Part shown: in pieces, positions 60,456-64,000 of the stretch | How the letters are laid out: every line of letters begins with the position of its first letter | How positions within the stretch are numbered: the stretch's first letter is position 1 | NCBI GenBank assembly: GCA_905221435.1 | Contig: CAJNDD010000008.1 | Span: 13,960-77,959, forward strand | Origin: a bacterium | Lineage (GTDB): Bacteria; Bacillota; Bacilli; Lactobacillales; Streptococcaceae | Direction: 5' to 3' | DNA: 64,000 nucleotides | Program-made: the position numbers and the translations under genes | The notes under the pieces: model-generated | What the model was told of the DNA's origin: nothing | What the model saw: only the letters and a program-made list of their open reading frames with translations | The model's database searches: none

Positions 60456-60923
60456 TTATTTTTTCCGTCGATTTCGGAAAAAGTCCTGCATAATCGCTGC
60501 ACACTCATCTTCCAAAATTCCCGTTTCTACCTCTACACGATGATTAAGACGATCATCTGTCAAAATATCGTACAAACTACCAGCAGCACCAAATTTCTGG
60601 TTTTTAGCCCCGTAGACTACGTTTGGAATACGGGCAAGCCCAATCGCCCCACTACACATAACACAAGGCTCAATGGTCACAAAAAGAGTGCAATCCAGCA
60701 AGCGCCAGCTTTCTTCACTCACATTCGCATTCTCTATGGCCATGATTTCTGCATGCATAACCGCCCGTTGCAACTCCTCGCGCGCATTATGCCCACGGCC
60801 AATAATCTCTCCATCCTTGACAATCACACAACCAATTGGAATTTCATCGTGTTCCAGAGCAATTTCTGCCTCTCTCAAAGCCTCTCTCATAAAAGCTTCT
60901 TTTTCTTCAACTGTATAATCCAT
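60456..60923 (-). CDS. tadA: tRNA-specific adenosine deaminase
   Basis: 155-aa deaminase that converts A34 of tRNA-Arg to inosine. Zinc site: H57-A58-E59 and P86-C87-x-x-C90. Length and position next to the SRP RNA gene fit TadA. Confidence 0.94.
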   Translation of the reverse strand: MDYTVEEKEAFMREALREAEIALEHDEIPIGCVIVKDGEIIGRGHNAREELQRAVMHAEIMAIENANVSEESWRLLDCTLFVTIEPCVMCSGAIGLARIPNVVYGAKNQKFGAAGSLYDILTDDRLNHRVEVETGILEDECAAIMQDFFRNRRKK

Positions 60924-60977
60924 AGTTTCTCTCTTTTCCTGCTTGTCGTTTTATTATTATATCATGATTCTCAACAC

Positions 60978-61077
60978 AAAAAAAGCCACCGAATGCGGTG
61001 ACTTAATAGGGAGATTATTATGAAAAAGAAAAGTTTAGGATATTTGTTACAACAAGTTAGGAGGTCTTCTTGTAACT
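60978..61077 (-). ncRNA. cia-dependent small RNA (csRNA family)
   Basis: About 100 nt on the minus strand between purA and tadA. It begins with a hairpin carrying ACCTCCT in its loop, followed by an unpaired A/T-rich stretch with CATAATAATCTCCCT (complementary to an RBS-ATG), and ends in the terminator CACCGCATTCGGTG plus T run. The upstream CiaR repeat and -10 are as in pneumococcal csRNAs. Known csRNAs bind ribosome sites of targets such as comC. Which pneumococcal copy it matches is not claimed. Confidence 0.85.
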
Positions 61078-61083
61078 GTCTAT

Positions 61084-61116
61084 AGTATACCCAACCTGTC
61101 TTAAACTAATCTTAAA
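61084..61116 (-). promoter_or_regulatory. CiaR-controlled promoter of the csRNA
   Basis: Minus strand: TTTAAG-ATTAG-TTTAAG (61116-61100), 10-bp gap, TATACT (61089-61084). This is the classic CiaR direct repeat layout. It lies just after the purA stop. Confidence 0.88.
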
Positions 61117-61122
61117 AATCTC

Positions 61123-62516
<1,394 letters not shown>

Positions 62517-62664
62517 GACTCAACGTAGAAACATCTGGAAATTCTCTCCATTTAAAAATATCTAAAGAGAAATAATTGTTAATTACTATTAATATAATCT
62601 CATCAGTTGATTATTGTTCGTTTTTTAATAACTTTGACTCAATTATAAATAAAATTCTTTTTCA

Positions 62665-62886
62665 TCACAAATTCATCACAAATTTTTCTAAAAATAAACG
62701 ATAGGATGTTCTAAAATGATAGATAATAAAATCTCTTTCATCAGTGATCTTATAGCGAATTAAATAATAATGCAAATAATCAAGATGTGTGGCTTCCCAT
62801 TTCGTTTTATCCGCAAATAACCCATTGTACTCCTGCTCAACAGCATCACAAAATTCAATAATTTGTTCATAGATATCTTGAAACAT
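62665..62886 (-). CDS. Small hypothetical protein downstream of the rrn/IS region
   Basis: 73 aa from the ATG at 62886 (FQDIYEQIIEFCDAVEQEY), which has GGAG about 10 bp upstream; an ATG seven codons earlier has no ribosome site. Soluble, rich in Tyr, Phe and charged residues; no known motif. It lies between purA and an IS remnant, where pneumococcus also has small hypothetical genes. Confidence 0.55.
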   Translation of the reverse strand: MFQDIYEQIIEFCDAVEQEYNGLFADKTKWEATHLDYLHYYLIRYKITDERDFIIYHFRTSYRLFLEKFVMNL

Positions 62887-62907
62887 CCTCAATAATCTCC
62901 ATTTCAT

Positions 62908-63129
62908 TTTTTTATAGTATTAGGATATCAAAAATTTAAAAGCTTTAGTCCAAAATTCCTGTAAAGTAAAAATATCAACCTAAACGAACAAAAAATAAAA
63001 AACACTGTAAGAACAGAGGAATAGTAGTCTATTTCAAAATTGATTACAGATAATTTTTCCTCTATTATACTCACAGCGTGTGAGATAAGCTATAAGCTTT
63101 TGTACCATTTTTTTCCTCCACTTACAGAG
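62908..63129. other. A/T-rich spacer before the IS remnant
   Basis: About 220 bp with no gene. Probably includes the promoter of the 73-aa gene and perhaps eroded IS sequence; no repeat ends seen. Confidence 0.4.
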
Positions 63130-63775
63130 CGAAATTGATTGAAAAGTCTCTTATGACCGATATTGCCCATCAGCTTTCCAGTTCAACTTCAACTGTCATG
63201 CTTTAAGCTCAATGACTTTCACTTAAAGCATGACTTCATCTGACTTCCAGAAATTATGTTCTGGGACGAGTACGCCTTTACCAAGGGAAAGATGAGTTTC
63301 ATTTCCCAAGATTTTGACAAGTTTAATATCATTACTGTCCTTGAAGGCAGAACACAAGCTGCCATCTGAAATCACTCTCTTCGCTACGATTGAGCTGTCC
63401 GTTGTCGGGTAAAAATCATTACTAGGGATATATTTAGGCTTTACTATGACGTGGATAAACGACTTCACTTTCGAATTTCTAAGCTCAGGTTGAAACAGTT
63501 CAGTGGACTGTTTTACTCCAAATACTTAAACCGTGCTATGAGTCGAAAACTAAGTCATAAACGCTTCTATCAACCTACTTTTTACATGCATTTGACGAAT
63601 AAAAAATTCTTGACAAGCTCTTAAGTTATTCAGAAAACTTGAAAAAACTTGAAACGCCACTATGATCTCTATCAACTCTTGATTTTTCACTTTCGGAATC
63701 AATGCCTTTGGTTTTCGGAATTTTGAAAATTTCAAAAAGCGTATTTCCTCACTCTAAACATCAAAAAAGAAAGGA
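63130..63775 (+). mobile_element. Degenerate ISL3-family (IS1167-like) transposase
   Basis: Plus strand shows LMTDIAHQLSSSTSTVM, then in a broken frame SWDEYAF-type FWDEYAFTKGKMSF, DKFNIITVLEGRTQA, and at the end NAFGFRNFENFKKRI and NIKKERT-like residues. These match ISL3 transposases such as IS1167. Many stops, a frameshifted middle and a large internal deletion; non-functional. No terminal inverted repeats or target duplication recognised. Confidence 0.85.
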
Positions 63776-63792
63776 CGAAATTTGTCCTTTCT
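63763..63792 (-). terminator. rrn operon terminator
   Basis: Minus strand GAAAGGAC / GTCCTTTC hairpin around AAATTTC, then a T6 run. It follows tRNA-Asn by about 55 bp and overlaps the end of the IS remnant. Confidence 0.8.
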
Positions 63793-63845
63793 TGAATTTA
63801 GCTGACTTCAACCTATTACAGCTGATAAAGAGCTTCTATACTATA

Positions 63846-63919
63846 CTCCGCCAGTAGGACTCGAACCTACGACATCATGATTAACAGTCATGCGCTACTA
63901 CCAACTGAGCTATGGCGGA
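63846..63919 (-). tRNA. tRNA-Asn (GTT)
   Basis: 74 nt, cloverleaf with acceptor TCCGCCA/TGGCGGA, anticodon loop CTGTTAA (anticodon GTT) on stem CATGA/TCATG, T-loop GGTTCGAGTCC. No encoded CCA. It is the last gene of the rrn operon. Confidence 0.96.
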
Positions 63920-63924
63920 TAAAA

Positions 63925-64000
63925 GCTAAGCGACTTCCATATCTCACAGGGGGCAACCCCCAACTACTTCCGGCGTTCTAGGGCTTAACTACTGTGTTCG
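63925..64000 (-). rRNA. rrf: 5S ribosomal RNA, 3' part (runs off the window)
   Basis: Minus-strand sequence CGAACACAGTAGTTAAGCCC through GGGGGTTGCCCCCTGTGAGA to GGAAGTCGCTTAG is the 3' portion of streptococcal 5S rRNA. Only about 76 nt is in view. The tRNA-Asn gene follows. Confidence 0.93.

Noticed and set aside
61020..61085. Plus-strand small ORF with ideal AGGGAGA ribosome site and ATG (MKKKSLGYLLQQVRRSS...)
   Set aside because: It is the exact antisense of the csRNA anti-ribosome-site region, so the perfect site is explained by the RNA.
63223..63735. Minus-strand ORFs of 81 and 61 codons in the region before tRNA-Asn
   Set aside because: They are antisense to the degenerate IS1167-like transposase on the plus strand.

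Overview
The window is a chromosomal segment of a Streptococcus of the mitis group (S. mitis/oralis/pneumoniae-like). The evidence is pneumococcal-type gene order in several blocks, low-GC coding, compact BOX-type repeats, a csRNA behind a CiaR-type promoter, a late-competence (ComX) box before dut-radA, a degenerate IS1167-like transposase and an rrn operon ending in 5S rRNA and tRNA-Asn.

Layout. 1-3.6 kb: 5' part of pbp1b (minus), divergent tyrS and an RlmA-type 23S rRNA methyltransferase. 3.6-13.5 kb: maltose/maltodextrin regulon, with malP-malQ divergent from malX-malC-malD, then malA-malR; LacI-type operators sit in the shared 475-bp promoter region. 13.5-21.2 kb: YitT-type membrane protein, aspS, a small membrane protein, a CPBP protease-like protein, hisS, an MFS transporter and an Rgg regulator. 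21.3-26.7 kb: a DUF59 protein, ilvD, an SPFH/ribbon-helix-helix pair, zinc-free rpmF-rpmG and a TetR-quinone reductase pair. 26.8-51 kb: the purine locus in reverse (purB ... purK, purE, purD ... purH, purN, purM, purF, purL, purC), interrupted by AT-rich accessory genes. 51-57 kb: acpP-plsX-recO-araT, a YeiH transporter, a CoA-binding protein and prs. 57-64 kb: carbonic anhydrase, radA, a phosphatase, dut, SRP RNA, tadA, csRNA, purA, an IS remnant, tRNA-Asn and partial 5S rRNA.

The most interesting part is the purine locus. Two cargo blocks have the same architecture: an intact pur gene, then foreign genes, then a diverged direct repeat of the 3' end of that pur gene. At purH the cargo is a three-gene operon: a cytosine-5 DNA methyltransferase, a 696-aa protein joining an Hsp90/MORC-like GHKL ATPase to a histidine-kinase-like module, and a protein with a receiver-like domain. 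It looks like a methylation-linked two-component or defence module with no recognisable restriction nuclease. At purK the cargo includes an aspartate racemase followed by gene debris. A separate PD-(D/E)XK nuclease-like gene is fused head-on into the start of purB, and a membrane protein of unknown function is coupled to purN through a GTGA overlap.

Other points are a radA gene whose zinc finger can only be translated from an ATC start, the absence of comAB between acpP and purC, and a junction of rpmG with purB that suggests an origin-spanning inversion relative to S. pneumoniae. Most genes right of 26.7 kb and the rrn operon are on the minus strand, consistent with the replication origin lying to the right of the window. 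All family assignments come from reading the sequence; no database search was run.
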